DNA of 64,000 bases from Trochalopteron elliotii. Its lineage: Eukaryota; Chordata; Aves; Passeriformes; Leiothrichidae. The stretch covers positions 2,493,785-2,557,784 of the forward strand of contig JANPWX010000010.1 in NCBI GenBank assembly GCA_024734555.1. The letters run 5' to 3'. Positions within the stretch are counted from its first letter, which is position 1. Every line of letters starts with the position of its first letter. Position numbers and translations under genes: made by a program. Shown here piece after piece: positions 34,713-47,405 of this stretch. The notes beneath the pieces were generated by a model. The model did not search any database. It worked only from the letters and a program-made list of their open reading frames with translations, and had not been told where the DNA came from.

Positions 34713-37700
34713 TTGGGTCAGCCAGTTTACCTCTTCAAAGAGCAGAAGCCAAGAGTTTTCCTGGTCTTCGTTCGTTTTTAAATGTGCTTTTCTACAGGGG
34801 CGTGTTCAACTCTTTTAAGTGGTTTAACCAGGTGTCAATCTTCAAACCTAGCTAGCTAATTAGCTCTTCAAAACTAGCTAGTTGATTGGCTCCAGCAAGT
34901 CTCCACAGGGAACCACCCCCCGCAAACTGAAAACCAGACTTTTGTTCAACCACGACAAATGGCTGACAACTTTTATTTCAGACTAGCTAGGTCACAGTGT
35001 GCAGTGAAAGCAGAAATAACACATATTTTGTCTCACTTCATGCAACATTCAAGGACTATAAGCAGTGATGCTGACCCCTGACAGGGAATTTGACCAGAGT
35101 ACTAAATGTAGAGCACAAACTCTACACAAGCTGCCCATAATCCAAACACCACAGAGCAGCAACACAACAGTTTAATTCTCCTCCAGTTCTCCAGACAGAT
35201 ACATCTGCAGATATTAAGAAGTACTTACAATCCACACTGGCAAAAGTTGCCCCAAGTTGCAGCAAAGCATCTTCTATGGAGGTTTCTTCCTCTTCTGAAA
35301 GAATATGCTCTCTGAAAGTTGCACGCATTCATTTTCACACTCAGGACAAGAAACTTTTAAACCCAAGATGTCCTACACATCTAGGCTTCATTTCACTTGT
35401 TGTGCTGAGAGATTGAAAGAAACAGTGCCACTGAAAACAGTACTGAATACAGCTGACATCAGTAATTACCTTAATACCCTGGTCTTATTCCATGTACTAG
35501 CTAAGGTAATCCAAGGCAACCAACACCTGCCTTCCTATCCTCACCTTCAGAAGACTCCCTTCATGCTCTCCTTCCATTTACAACCCAGCAGTCATGTTCA
35601 GCAGCCACAATAACTTTGACAGGATTCCTTGAGCATGGCACAGCAAAAGTAAAAAAGTAGTAAAAGATGACCTGAAAATATACCACAGAGCTGAAAAGTC
35701 CAAGTAAGAAAGACTCCATCTTCATATGAGCCTTGAGGCCACCTCAAGCACTACCTTCAAAACAGAAAGACACCAAGAATTACTTAGTGTTTTCAACCCA
35801 AGACAGGTAAAAGGTCAGAGATCTGCACTGGAGCTTACAATCCATCTCCTTACAGCTGGCAACAACCACCTTCCAGCAAGAGACAGACTTCCCAGTGAGC
35901 TATAAGCAAGCAGCCTTGCCCCCAGCTCCTCCCTTTCTGTCCACAAGCTCAGGAACATGGTCACAGTTCCCAGCATTTGCCAAGATGTCAAGAGGGTTCA
36001 GCTCAAAACAGCACAGCAGCACAGTGTTCAGCTCCAGAGGCTCTGGAAACCCTCAAGAGAAGACACAGCAGTTCCCCTACTTGTGCGCAGCCTAGCTTAG
36101 CCAAGATAAGTGTTCCTCATCACACTCAGTTTGCAGTGTGAGGCACTCCACAAAATGCAGGACCCCAAACTGAGGATTGACTTAAAGCTGTTCTTAGTAT
36201 TATATTCACAGTATGTACACACATACCAAGGGGACTTTACTAATGGTATACTTCTGTATCAGCAAATCATCCACCACCACAATATTTTGAAAACTGAGTA
36301 TTTTTAAGAGTCCCTCAACTCATTCCAACTGGCAACAGAGTTCTCTCTTTTGCTAACAGGGGCACATGGTCTTTCATCCTCACCCTCTGCAGTCAGCGAG
36401 TGTACATTATGCAGTTCTTCCTTCTGTTAATATAATAGGGACTATCATCCATTAACATCAGCACTGTTTTTACTTGCATTGTGGAACCATTAGAACAGCT
36501 GAAGTTGTTTCAAGGTAACAAAGAGTATCATCAGAAGCACACATACCTAGTTTCAGATACACATTAATTTCTTTTGCTACATAAAGGTAGAAAATAAGTA
36601 TCAAATCCATACTAACAAGGGGCTCATACCAGGCTCCCAAAGAGTAAATTGTCACAAAGGCATTTTTCCTCTTCTAACTATCCCTGACTTTGGCAAATAT
36701 CTGTTCACCTTACTGATTTACAAATGCAAACTACTGAGAGAATTTCAGTACTTCTGCAACAATTTCTCAGCTTTTAACAGGAAAAACACAGTTACCGTTT
36801 TTCTTCCACATTCACAGTGAATTAGATTCCATACCCATGCTTTTCACCATATCAATAAATCTGCAGAGTATGTTTGCCTGACAAGTTTAGAGTCTACAAC
36901 ACAGATCTCTTCCCACATTATAGAGAAGAATAAATTAAATGCAGATGTGATTTAAATGTCAAGCCATCAGTTTGTAGCCTTTTCAAACAAGTAAGGGATT
37001 GAAAGTATTTTTTTCTAGTGCTTGCCAAGGTTTCAGGGTGGTCATGTCATCAGACCTGTCATCAGACATTTTGGCCTGTTGTCACTGGACTTGTGAAACT
37101 CTCTCCCTCACACGGACACTACATTCTGTTTCTAGGTCAGGGAACTTTCTGAGAAATTAGCTATCTACCCACTTGTGATTCAAAACTTTTATTAGAACCC
37201 ATCAAACACAATTAGCCTGAATAAACAAATCCTATAAATCCATTGCAGTGACACACAACAGACACTAATGATTATACAACCAGCAACACCTGAAGCACTA
37301 AAAACTGATTTATCTCCTGCACTAGGGCTTGTATGAAATAACAAGATACAGAACAGTAATACAAAGATGGTTTCATACACAAGGGAAGGTCAAAACCACC
37401 ATGAAGTTTCTTTTCTAGGTTCAAGACCATTCACGTCACTGGCCAAGTACTTTTGCTTTGGGGGAAACATAAGAGATTTTGTTAAGAGATGTCCAAATAA
37501 CACCATTGAAAAGCCATCACTCCTACTGAAGAGGAGACTGAATTAAAGTCATGCAAGGGTTTAAATAATACTTTCTGAGTTTGAGGATTACCAAAGTATG
37601 CTGAAAATCTGGGTCAGAGGTGTAAGGTGGACAGACTTAAAAATGGTCCTACAGTGAGATTCCCCACAGGGATGTCTTTCCTGCTCCCTTACAAAAATAT

Positions 37701-39644
37701 AATCTTTTACCAGAAAAATTAAGTAGTCATTTTTACAAGTCCTAATAGCATAAAGTGTCAGGGCCACTGCAGAGGCTGGGAACATTGCCATGCAGGGCTC
37801 TCTCCACCCTCCCACCCAGGGGGAGCATCCCTGGAAAATGCAACAATGCAGTCACCCTGCATTAACACTGTACAGTGAAATAACGTCTGAGAAAGAACAT
37901 TATTCAGCTTTCTACAGTCAGGTAGCAAGCTTGTTAAAAATAATCAGAGCCTCTACACAACACTAACTTCACTTCACTCTGAACACACCACTGAGGAAGG
38001 CAGAAACTTTAAGGACTGAAAAATCTGAAAAGAACCAAACTTCTGTAAATATGTATTTGGGGATATGGAGGTATTATTATTGTGCTATCTGTATATTAAA
38101 CTGCTTACAAAGTCTGTCAGAAAAAATAATCAAAGTTATGATGCAATTTACTATTGCTAAAATTTGATGAGAAGCTCATTTGAGAGTTAACAGCAAATTA
38201 TTAGAAAAGCAAACACTTCAAATCGACTCTGTTTAACAAATATCCTCTTCAGACCGCCATTTGAGCACTCCTTCTCTCATTCTTTATTCTGCTGAAAACA
38301 GCACATGGCTACAAAACCTGCATTGTTCCAGCTACCATTCAGTCTTTCATGAATCACAGATCTCCAGCACAACACAAAAACTTTCAAGCATTTATTCTTG
38401 AAGGGATCAGTGTTACATGTGTGATGTTTTCATTCTGAGCCTGCACAGGCGAGTTGTTTACTACATTACTATGTAAAAAAATTCACACATGCAAAGGCAA
38501 GGTAACAAATTCTTCCTCTTTCTTTTCCTAGGACAGCTCACAAGGGACGGAAAGCAAAGCTTTCTACTAACAACATGATATTTCTTTCCTTGACATTAGC
38601 AAAATAGGACAAACTGTAACTGAAATACACCCAACAACAATAGGTCCCTTCAGAAGAAACCAATTGTGGTTCTTCTCAGAGAATAAATGCAGTAAAGAAG
38701 GGGGTGACAAGAATAAGGGGATGCCAAAGAAGGGGAAGGACTCACACTTTTTTCACCTATATTAGCGCACACCACCTGCAAACTTTACCTGGACAGTTCT
38801 GCTGACACTTGAAAGGTGGAAATATAAGATTAAAGCATCACAGAAAACATTTGCTACTTGTCAATGCAAAATAGTGCAAGCAGTTTTGGAAACTATTCAA
38901 AAATACAGTTTCAGTATAAATGCCTAGCAAGTTTCAAGGAATACAAAAATAAATGAAAAAATGCAAAGCAGTACTACTCCTTATAAAAACCAGTACATAG
39001 GCTGTCTACAAAATCTATCTCTGAATTCTGAGCAAATGAGAAGAAGAAAACAAAAGGAACCCTTTATTTTTCCTGCACAAAAAAGACTGCAGTGTATACA
39101 CTGGTACAGCAATGACAACTCCATCTCATACATCAATTAAATCCACTGGGGAATCCAAACCTCTAGCCAGTTTGCCAAGGACACAGCTTAAATAGTAAAA
39201 TAGAGATTTATTTTCTCACAAACAAAACAAACAGTAAATTCAGGATTGTGTCCCACGAAGACCCACAGGTAAAACGTGAAATGCTCCTCACCCAACCAGA
39301 CCAATGCACTGGTGAGGAACGTCCCTCATCCCCAAGCAGAATGATGCTTCCCTGTGAAACCCATTACCACTGAAGCTATGGATACCACTTACAAACCAAA
39401 ATACTCATAAGACACATCAACACCAAGAGGATGTTGATTTCTTGTTTCAAAAAACAATGTAGATTACTAGAGAATCACAGGGACTGCAAGCTTCTGAAAG
39501 CTCGGTGATGAACTCGGCCACCAATCCAGGCTCAGAGCCTGGTCTTCCTTCTACCAGCACAGTGAAGGGCCAAGACAATCAATTCTGAACTACCACACAA
39601 AGCTAAATCAAAACATAACTAAAGTGCGCATTCATATGGATCAC
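34713..39644. other. intron, no recognisable element
   Basis: 34713-35000 may be part of the neighbouring retroviral insertion; it has several CTAGCTAG motifs around 34845-34890. 39130-39600 has an LTR-like feel but no clear signals. The rest is unassigned. Confidence 0.4.
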
Positions 39645-40147
39645 TGTCGTGGTTTGAAAGCAAAACAAGTGAGAGGCTTCAAGTCAGAAATACAGTTTAA
39701 TAGGAAGAAGAAAAAAAGGGTAAAATAAAATAAATGCAATAATACAAAAGACCACTGACAGAGTCAGAATACAACCTGAGTGGGAAGCAGTGATCCCATA
39801 GAAAGGTCTGGTAGCTCTGATCCTCTGGGAATCCAGTGGGTAAGGTCCCCATATTGTCCCAAATTCCAGATTATATCCAGGTGAGAATGCTCGGCTCCTC
39901 CCCCTGGGCGGAGCATCTCACAGTGGGATAATGAGTCATACAGGGGGTCCTTGATGGTCCATTAAAGAGAGATAACTCCCAGAGGGAGTTACCTATGAGT
40001 CATGCAGCAGGCTGTTAACAGAAGACCCATTAACAGAAGACACCTTAACAGAAGACACCTTAACAGAAGACACCTTAACAGAAGACACCTTAACAGAAGA
40101 GGGAAGGGGAACCTGGAAGAACACTGCTTCAGCAATTGGTTTCAACA
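39645..40147 (-). mobile_element. ERV LTR, minus orientation, 503 bp
   Basis: The plus-strand left end TGTCGTGGTTTG and right end GGTTTCAACA are LTR tips; the family ending CAAACCACGACA is typical of birds. On the minus strand I see a TATA-like GGATATAATC (about 39875), CCTATTAAACTG (about 39695) and U5. It aligns with the LTR at 57198 (e.g. GTGAGATGCTCC, GGAGGAGCC). A 7-bp stem AACTCCC/GGGAGTT lies at 39974-39990. U3 has an expanded 15-bp repeat. Confidence 0.75.
40015..40104. repeat. six tandem 15-bp units in an LTR U3
   Basis: Unit TTAACAGAAGACACC. The four central copies (40030-40089) are identical and the outer two differ at the last bases. The related LTR at 57.2 kb has one unit. Since 15 is a multiple of three, both strands read as short peptide repeats (NRRHL and SSVKV), which are artefacts. 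Confidence 0.97.
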
Positions 40148-40742
40148 GTTCATGAAGATGGTGATAGAATACTTTGTGCATATCTTATACTACAACCCAG
40201 GACAATCACGTACGGTTTTATTTTTTAACAGATGTTAAACCTTCTAAATGTTCATTCAGTTTATCACAAACAAATTACAAAAATCAAATAATAAACTTGT
40301 GTGTGCTCAGGCAAGCATCAAAACGCTCAGTGTAAACTACAGGGTGTGAACATAACAAGATCACAGAGTGCAACGTTTGATCTGGGTCGCATTGAGGCCG
40401 AATGGGTTAAGAGGAATCCACAAGCGCCCAAGCTGGCAATACATGACTTTGAACAGCCCCAGCAAAGCAACACTCTGCAGGAGTCTATGCAAAACTTGTT
40501 TGTCAGCAACAATCACATACAGCCATGGTCTAGTTATCACCAACTGGCAATGAGGTCAATACACAGAAGAAAAAAGTATGCATTGATTATGCACACTCTA
40601 AGTTTATTTTGCTATGGAAGAGGGGATGTGTGGAAAATCAATTAAATCCACCCAATTAATCTAAGGACAGGCCTTCACACAGTAACAGAACTAACTGGCT
40701 GCAGCATCGTCCCTGAACACACTGGTCTAAGATGAAGCGCTT
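40148..40742. other. unassigned stretch between LTR and CR1
   Basis: Contains a 114-codon plus frame (40301-40645) opening with GTG, of balanced composition but without any recognised domain. Confidence 0.4.
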
Positions 40743-40868
40743 ACAGAATCTCAAAATCATTCAAGTTGGGAAAAGTCCCTCAAAAGCATGAAGTCCAATC
40801 ATTCCCCCAGCACTGTGAAGTCTATCACTGAATGATGCCCCTAAAGTGCCACATCTACCTGTGCATGT
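40743..40868 (-). mobile_element. CR1 LINE 3' end, first part
   Basis: CAGAATCTCAAAATCATTCA, AAGTCCAATCATT and AAGTGCCACATCTACC are the reverse complement of a CR1 3' end. The alignment stops where an LTR begins and resumes at about 41262 (CCCTCCAGGGATGGTGCCTC). Confidence 0.8.
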
Positions 40869-41212
40869 TCTAGTTACAGTCAGGCCAGGGTTTATTTTTT
40901 ACAGTAGCTAGGAAGAGGGGATGGCCACACTACTGTTATTTGATATCATCTCCCATCATGGCAGCAGTTCGGTATGTGTAAATTATTTATCTTATACCTT
41001 TTGTTATTAATATTGTTGCTGTTACTGTTAATTTTTCTTATTGTTCTTTCTGATAAATTGTTCTTATCTCAACCAGTGATTTTCACTTTTTTGTGCCTCC
41101 AATTCTCAACTCCACCCCCAGAACAAGAAGCCAGAGGGGGGAAGAGGGGAGAAGGTGTGATAAATAAGGTGGAGGTGGGGAGCGAGTGAGCTGGCTTTGG
41201 GAGTCTTGATGG
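40869..41212 (+). mobile_element. ERV LTR inserted in CR1
   Basis: ACAGTAGCTAGGAAGAGGGG, GTTCTTATCTCAACCAGTGA, CCACCCCCAGAACAAG and GGGGAGCGAGTGAGC are diverged versions of a widespread avian LTR. It is read in plus orientation, with the poly-A region around 41050. Boundaries are estimated from where CR1 breaks off, and 41213-41260 is unassigned. A frame at 40974-41189 is not a gene. Confidence 0.65.
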
Positions 41213-41259
41213 GAGCACTAAATGGGGGAATATCATTCCTAAAGCACAACAATTGTAAA

Positions 41260-42200
41260 TCCCTCCAGGGATGGTGCCTCCACCACTGCCCTGGGCAGTC
41301 TGTTCCAGGGCTTGACAGCCCTTTCAGAGAAAAAAAAATTTCCTACATCCCATCTAAAACATCCACCTCCCTGGCGCAACTTGAGGCCATTTTCTCTTGT
41401 CCTATGCCTGTTACCTGGGAGATGAGCTCAACCCCCACCCTGCTACAACCTCCTGTCAGGCAGTGTTAAGCTCTCCCTTAAGCCTCCCCTTGATGCCATC
41501 TGGTGCCACAGTTGTGTATGTCTAAGGGGTATAGCAAAACACTGACCATTTCCCCTTGGATTATAGGGCTTCATTCTGCCCCCCATCCCAGTCCTAGAGC
41601 TCCAGGAGCTGGGGGAAACAATGAGTCTTACTATTAAAAACTGAGGTAAAGAAGGCATTAAGTACCTCAGCCTTTTTTCATCCTTTGACACCATGTTTCT
41701 CTGTGCATCCATTAAAGGATGGAGATTCTCTGTCACCCTCCTTTTCTTGCAAGTGTATTTATAAAAACATTTTTTATTGTCTTTAGGGCAATAGCCAGAT
41801 TAAGTTTTAGTTGGACTGTGTCCCTTCTAATTTTCTCCCTACATAACATCATGGACATCCTTGCAGTTGTCCTGAGTTGCCTTCCCCGTCTTCCAAAGGT
41901 CATGAACTCTTTTCTTTTCCCCAAGCCCCAGCTTTTCTGTTCAACCTGGCTGATCTTCCCCAACTGCTAATCTTCCAGCACATTAGGATGGCTTGTTCCT
42001 CAACTTTGAGAAGAATTGTCCCATCTCTTTTCCTTTATAGAACCAATTTTGACACAGAGCACAGACTGACTGCACCTTGGCAACACCTCCACACTAGATG
42101 AACTACCATCCTCATAATTTGGTTGCCCTCACAGAGCCTCATCCCTGTCATGCGAGCGCACCTTGAAAATGAGGCATTTCTGTGGGAACTGTTAGCAAGC
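41260..42200 (-). mobile_element. CR1 LINE, remainder with internal deletion
   Basis: 41260-41490 is CR1 3' end (TGGGCAGTCTGTTCCAGGGC). 41490-42100 corresponds to a region well upstream, between the endonuclease and reverse transcriptase. The minus strand reads LCREKIRRDTVQLKLNLAIA and ENLHPLMDAQRNMVSKDEKR, decayed versions of CR1 ORF2. The join implies an internal deletion or two insertions. Bases 42100-42200 are uncertain. Confidence 0.85.
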
Positions 42201-45200
42201 ACACCTGGAAATGCACAGTATACTAAACAAGAAACCCTTCTTGTCCAGATGCAATGCTGACTGAAAATAACTGAAAACAAGCACATTGTGGGGTTTTAAT
42301 AGTTACAGCACTGAAAGTGAACTCAATGACAAAAAAAGACTGATTTTTGACTGCTCTTTTTATTATTATTCCTGACTATAAACTTTACTCCAGCACTTTA
42401 TTTTTATCCTAACTCAACAGAAATTGTAAGGATACAGTAGCAATAACAGATGTTCTTTCTGAGAAGGAAAATTGATAAAGGCCAAGAAGCCATATAAAAC
42501 ACCGTCCACCTCTGAAACAATTATTTTGACTGCCTGCTAGGCAAAAAAATTCAAAAGGCTTCAAATACTTCTCATTTACACCTATTTTAACTTCAGTTAG
42601 GGCAGAAGAATAAAACTTTGAGTAGTGACCACTGTACAAGTGTTAGCTAGTTAAAACCTCAAAACTTAAACCAACTTGAATTCTTCTTGCACAATTACTG
42701 CATCTCACAGGACCCTAAAACTCCCAAGCTTAAGCACTGCATATTATCTTACACACAACAATGCTGTATTTATTTTCAGGGCAGTTTCCTTCCATTTCAG
42801 GATGAACTCGGCGCAATAGAAGTGCAGGAAAAAAGGATGACTCCCAGGCTGGCAGGATTCTCCCTTGACTGAAAAGCTGCCGTGCTTATTTATTCCACAC
42901 CCCAAAACTAGCCACCTGTAGTAGTCTCTATGATCCCAGATGGCCTGCATATGATCATCTTCATTCCTCGAGCAGCAGAGCTCTGAAGCTGCAGGCAAGG
43001 CTGGGACCACCCTGGGCCCATACACCCTGCCCTGCCTCCAGGCCTGTGTCCATCAGAGCACATGATTGATGCTATCTGCCTCACTTGACATTACTTTAAA
43101 TATGGAATGATATCCTCAATAAATCACAAGTGCTGAAGCTGCAAGCACATAGTCTCAAGTGACACAGTAAAGCCTAAAATTTAATACAAATAGGAAGTGT
43201 TTTCATGTCAGAGTACTGAGATTCGAGCATATGTAGGTTTAGGAGTCCAGCTATCACAGTCAAACATTTCCTCTGTCATCAAATTTCCTATCTTCACATT
43301 CTTCAAAATTCATACCAAATTTCACATTTGCTTTTTCTGTATCCTGAATCACACATAACCTCAGCCTTGGTTTCACACGGCTATTCAAACCTAGTTGTGG
43401 CAGGTGGCAGAGGGACACATAAAACCTACTGCAACTACTGCCTAAAGCCCATGCCTCAGTCTCTTCATCCCTGCAATAATGCATCACTGCCTATCTATAT
43501 CAAAATATCTTAATAGCTTCACACTATTCATACAACAGCAACTACATTAACTTGGGTTTACACATTTTCTGCTTCTATGAGCTGGTGCAGACCAAAGATC
43601 ACCCTCTAGAGAACCAACCTCAGACCAAGGCCAGTAGTCTAGCTCTCAGTGTCAAAGAATTAAGCCATCTCCCTCCAAGACAGGCAGAACATTTTACTTA
43701 TACTCATCCTCATTTGAGAGCACCAACTCAAAATTTGGGGTTTTTTCAGCTACCTTCATAGATTTCTCCTCTGCTGCCAAACTAACACTGGAACAGCAAA
43801 CATGTGAAAGCCACACGTAATGCTTTGGTAAGAATATCAGTTCTATCCATTAAGGTTTATTACGCTTCTGAAAACATTGCTTGCTCTCTGCGAAAGTAAA
43901 GTCTGTTCACATATGAGCTGCCATATCCAGCTGTTCCTCTTCATACTCTTACTGCCCCAACCTTTTCTTGCTTCTAAGGCCCTGACAAACAGCAGAGCCC
44001 TGTCTTGCATCTCTATCAGCCTGATATATTTGCAATTACAGGTAAGAGAGAGTATCTCTTCCAGCAATAAAAATGACTGAGAAGACGTGCTGGCAATCAA
44101 TGCTGCAGTGGCTAGAGAAGTGCATGTACTGTACACAGTCACTGCTTCTCTAAGTACATTCAGCTTCAAGATATGCAAAATGCATAATCAATGTAGTATT
44201 TGCTTCAATTATACTTTGTCATTTATTTCATCTGCAGGACCAGATTTGTAACTGGTATTCATTTAATTTCACTGTTTTTAAAGTATACACCATTGGTTAG
44301 CCAGAGAAATATTCTGCACTGAGAGAACAGTATGCCACATAATTCACATTTATTCCTTATTCCCAGCAGACTAAAAAGTGAAGCTCTCCAGAAAAAAAAA
44401 AGCACACCAGTTAAACATCAAACTCAGATTATCACCTATATAACAATAACTGACCACGATTTTCCCTTCTTGCATTGCATACCTTGATTATTTTTGCACT
44501 TCCAAGAATCACATTGGGAAATACCTACAGCAGTAGCTGAAAGAAGACACTGCAGTTCTGCCTAAACCTCTCTTTCCAAGATTGCAAAATTTTTTTGTAA
44601 TGCTAAAGAACACTTCTATTACAGGGCCATAAGTAAGCTGCTCACTAGAAGTTTTTGAAATTACTGAAACTATGATTGTTGTATTTCTTCTTAATTCTTA
44701 TTTTAATTTAACAAATCTAAGGAAAAAAATAGCTGGAAACTCTGAACAGATTGCTAGTTTAAGAAAAACATAAGAATAGATGAGTAGCATTTAAATTAGT
44801 CTGATAAAAATTCTGAAAAATACATGACATTAGAGCATTAGCCTTTCTGCAAGTCACCTGAATATTTGACCATAAATTAATTATAAACAGGTGCTTCTTA
44901 TAAAAAATTAAGAACTACCTCAACTCAAGCATAACGTCTGAACTCTGCTGCTAAACCTAACTGTATTGTTCTTAGGAAGAAGTAAAAGATGAAAGCTGAA
45001 AAATAATTCAGGTGCCCAGTGAAGAAGATTGAACAATATAGTATTGGACAATAAAGTAATTTATCAGCATCACAACTTTCAGCAAAAAAGCATGAAAATA
45101 CAGATAAATTATTTGAAATCTTTACTGACCTATATAAAAGTGTCAGAGTGGGTTCTATTTATTTTTCTAATTGTGTAACATTGTCATTTTCTAAAGATGG

Positions 45201-46924
45201 TTTTGTTTGTTGGGTTTATCACCAGGAGCTGGAGTGTTCAACCCTGCACATGCACTGTCACTTCTGTGATTTTGACTGATTCCAGGCAGCTGACATTACA
45301 GCTGCTTGTGCAGACAATCAAAGAAAATAAAGTCAGATCTCAGTATTGCCCAACCTGCTACACTCCATCTTTCATTCTGTTACTCTAGAGGTAAACTTTA
45401 GCATATTAGTGGGATGAATTTAATATACTATTTATTAAAAGGGCAGGCAGTCTAAAGCAACCTCAAGCATACCTTTTCTACTCGAGAAAATACAGATTCA
45501 GAGGTACTAATGAGCCCTGTCCATCTGACTCCCTCCTCAGACAGGCACTATACTGCTAATCATAATTAGCATTAGTTATCTTTGACATGCATACACAACA
45601 CGCAAGCACACACAATCTGCTACCTCAACAGCCTGCAGTGCCATTTCAGACTTGTATTTCACCTATTTCATATTTACACTCTATGATCATTACCCCATTT
45701 AGGAAGCGTCATTTTATTTTGACGTCTATGAAGCTGTTTAGTATCTTCACCAAAAAACAAACCACACATGAAAATTTTATCTACTCTGTGTGTTTTGAGT
45801 AGTAATTTCTCGGAATTTCATTAAATTCTAGGTAGTCAGCACCTAGGGGAAAAAAACCAACACAAAACACAACAACAAACCAGAATCAAAGGCCCAACCA
45901 AAATCACACACACAGGTCCAAGTTAGGCATCAAGCTTTGTCAACTATAGCCTACATTCAACCATTACACACAAACCACATCCTTAAAACACCTGCTTCAC
46001 ACAGCCAGAAGAGAATGCAACAGCTACCCCAAAGCAGGGAAATGTACCTTGCTCTTGCACTGCTCCTTTAAGCAACAGTCTCAAAGGCCCTCAGGCTCAG
46101 AAGAGATGCCTGGGGAGCCTGGGTCCCAGACACATGCCCTGCTCAGCTCAGCACATTTTATTCGAAACAGTGGATGTGACCATGCCCAAACTACACAAAG
46201 GAGTCACTAAGTGCTTTGTAAGAGATATGGATTGCTTTAATCAGTCTTCCCCAAATGGCTGCATACCAATTATTTCCCACCTATAAAAAGGGGAGTGACA
46301 AAAAAAAAAAAAAAAAAAAAAAAAAACAAAACCAACACTCTCTTCAAGCTGAATTTCTCTCTTTGCAAACACTGTATTTATTAGACAGGTAACACTGGGA
46401 AACAGAAGAGTCAGCACCTCCTTACAATAACCAACCCATCAAAAGGAATTTTCCAAAGGAGTTTGATAGTCACATTTTTCTTTTAGCACTCACTGTTACA
46501 TTTCTGACTACAGTGTGGGAGGTACCCTACCTTAGACAAACAGTATCCCTACAAGCTGTCACAGCTGTAAGGCATTGGCCCTCCAACCATTTCTGCAGCT
46601 GCAACTGAATTAGAAATGGAAAGGACATGCAAAGCAGAACTATTTCCTCCAGTCCTCAGTGAGCTTCATTTCCAATCACAATTAGTCCAGTTATGTGCTG
46701 TTGACACCTGTGAGAGGCCAGCATGTTTTGGATGCTTTCCTAGAGAAGGTTATATAGTTGAGTTCCACTATGGAAGATGTCATTCCATGCACTCTGCAGT
46801 ACAACATCAAGCTCAGTGCACCAGCACAACAGCACCTTCTCCTCACACATGCTTGTGATTTCAATATAAATGCCAGTATAGGCAGAACATAAAGCAACCA
46901 ACTTTAATCAAAAGGAAACACCAA
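42201..46924. other. intron, no recognisable element
   Basis: AT-rich, with an A/C-rich tract at 45849-45890 and the A27 run at 46300. Nothing else seen. Confidence 0.5.
46300..46326. repeat. A27 homopolymer
   Basis: Longest mononucleotide run in the window, plus strand, preceded by CTATAAAAAGGGGAGTGAC. I see no retrocopy body upstream. Confidence 0.97.
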
Positions 46925-47405
46925 ATCATAGAATCATCAAAGTCCAACTACTACTGTCCCTGCACAGAACAGCCCCAGTAAGCCCACCATGTGCCCGAGA
47001 GCATCGTCCAAACCCTTCCTGAACCCTGGCAGCCTTGGGGTAATGACCACTCCTTTGGCAAGTGTGTTCCAGTGCCCAACCACCTCTGAGTGAAAAACTT
47101 TTTCTTAATATCCAACCTAAACTTCCCCTGAAACTCCAGCTGTTCCCTGGGGTCCTGTCACTGGTCCCCAGAGACAAGCAATCTTCCCCTCCTGAGGAAG
47201 CTGTTGACCGCAGAGAGGCCTCTGCTCAGTCTCTTCTTCAGGTTGAAAAGACCAAATGCCATCAGCTGTTTCTCATATGGCTTCCTCTCCAGGCCCTTCA
47301 CCATCTTCACAGCCCTCCACTGGATTCTCTCCAACAGCTTTAGATCTTTCTTATATTGGGGTGCCCAAAGCTGAACACAGAAGCTGAGGTAAGGCTGCAA
47401 TGGTT
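46925..47405 (-). mobile_element. CR1 LINE 3' fragment
   Basis: It begins with the CR1 end (AATCATAGAATCATCAAAGT) and continues with CGTCCAAACCCTTCCTGAAC, AAACTTTTTCTTAATATCCA and GGCCCTTCACCATCTTCACA, the reverse complement of CR1. Short frames on both strands belong to the repeat. Confidence 0.93.

Noticed and set aside
41443..41963. Minus-strand frames that look like a small protein (LCREKIRR...)
   Set aside because: They are decayed CR1 ORF2, not a host gene.
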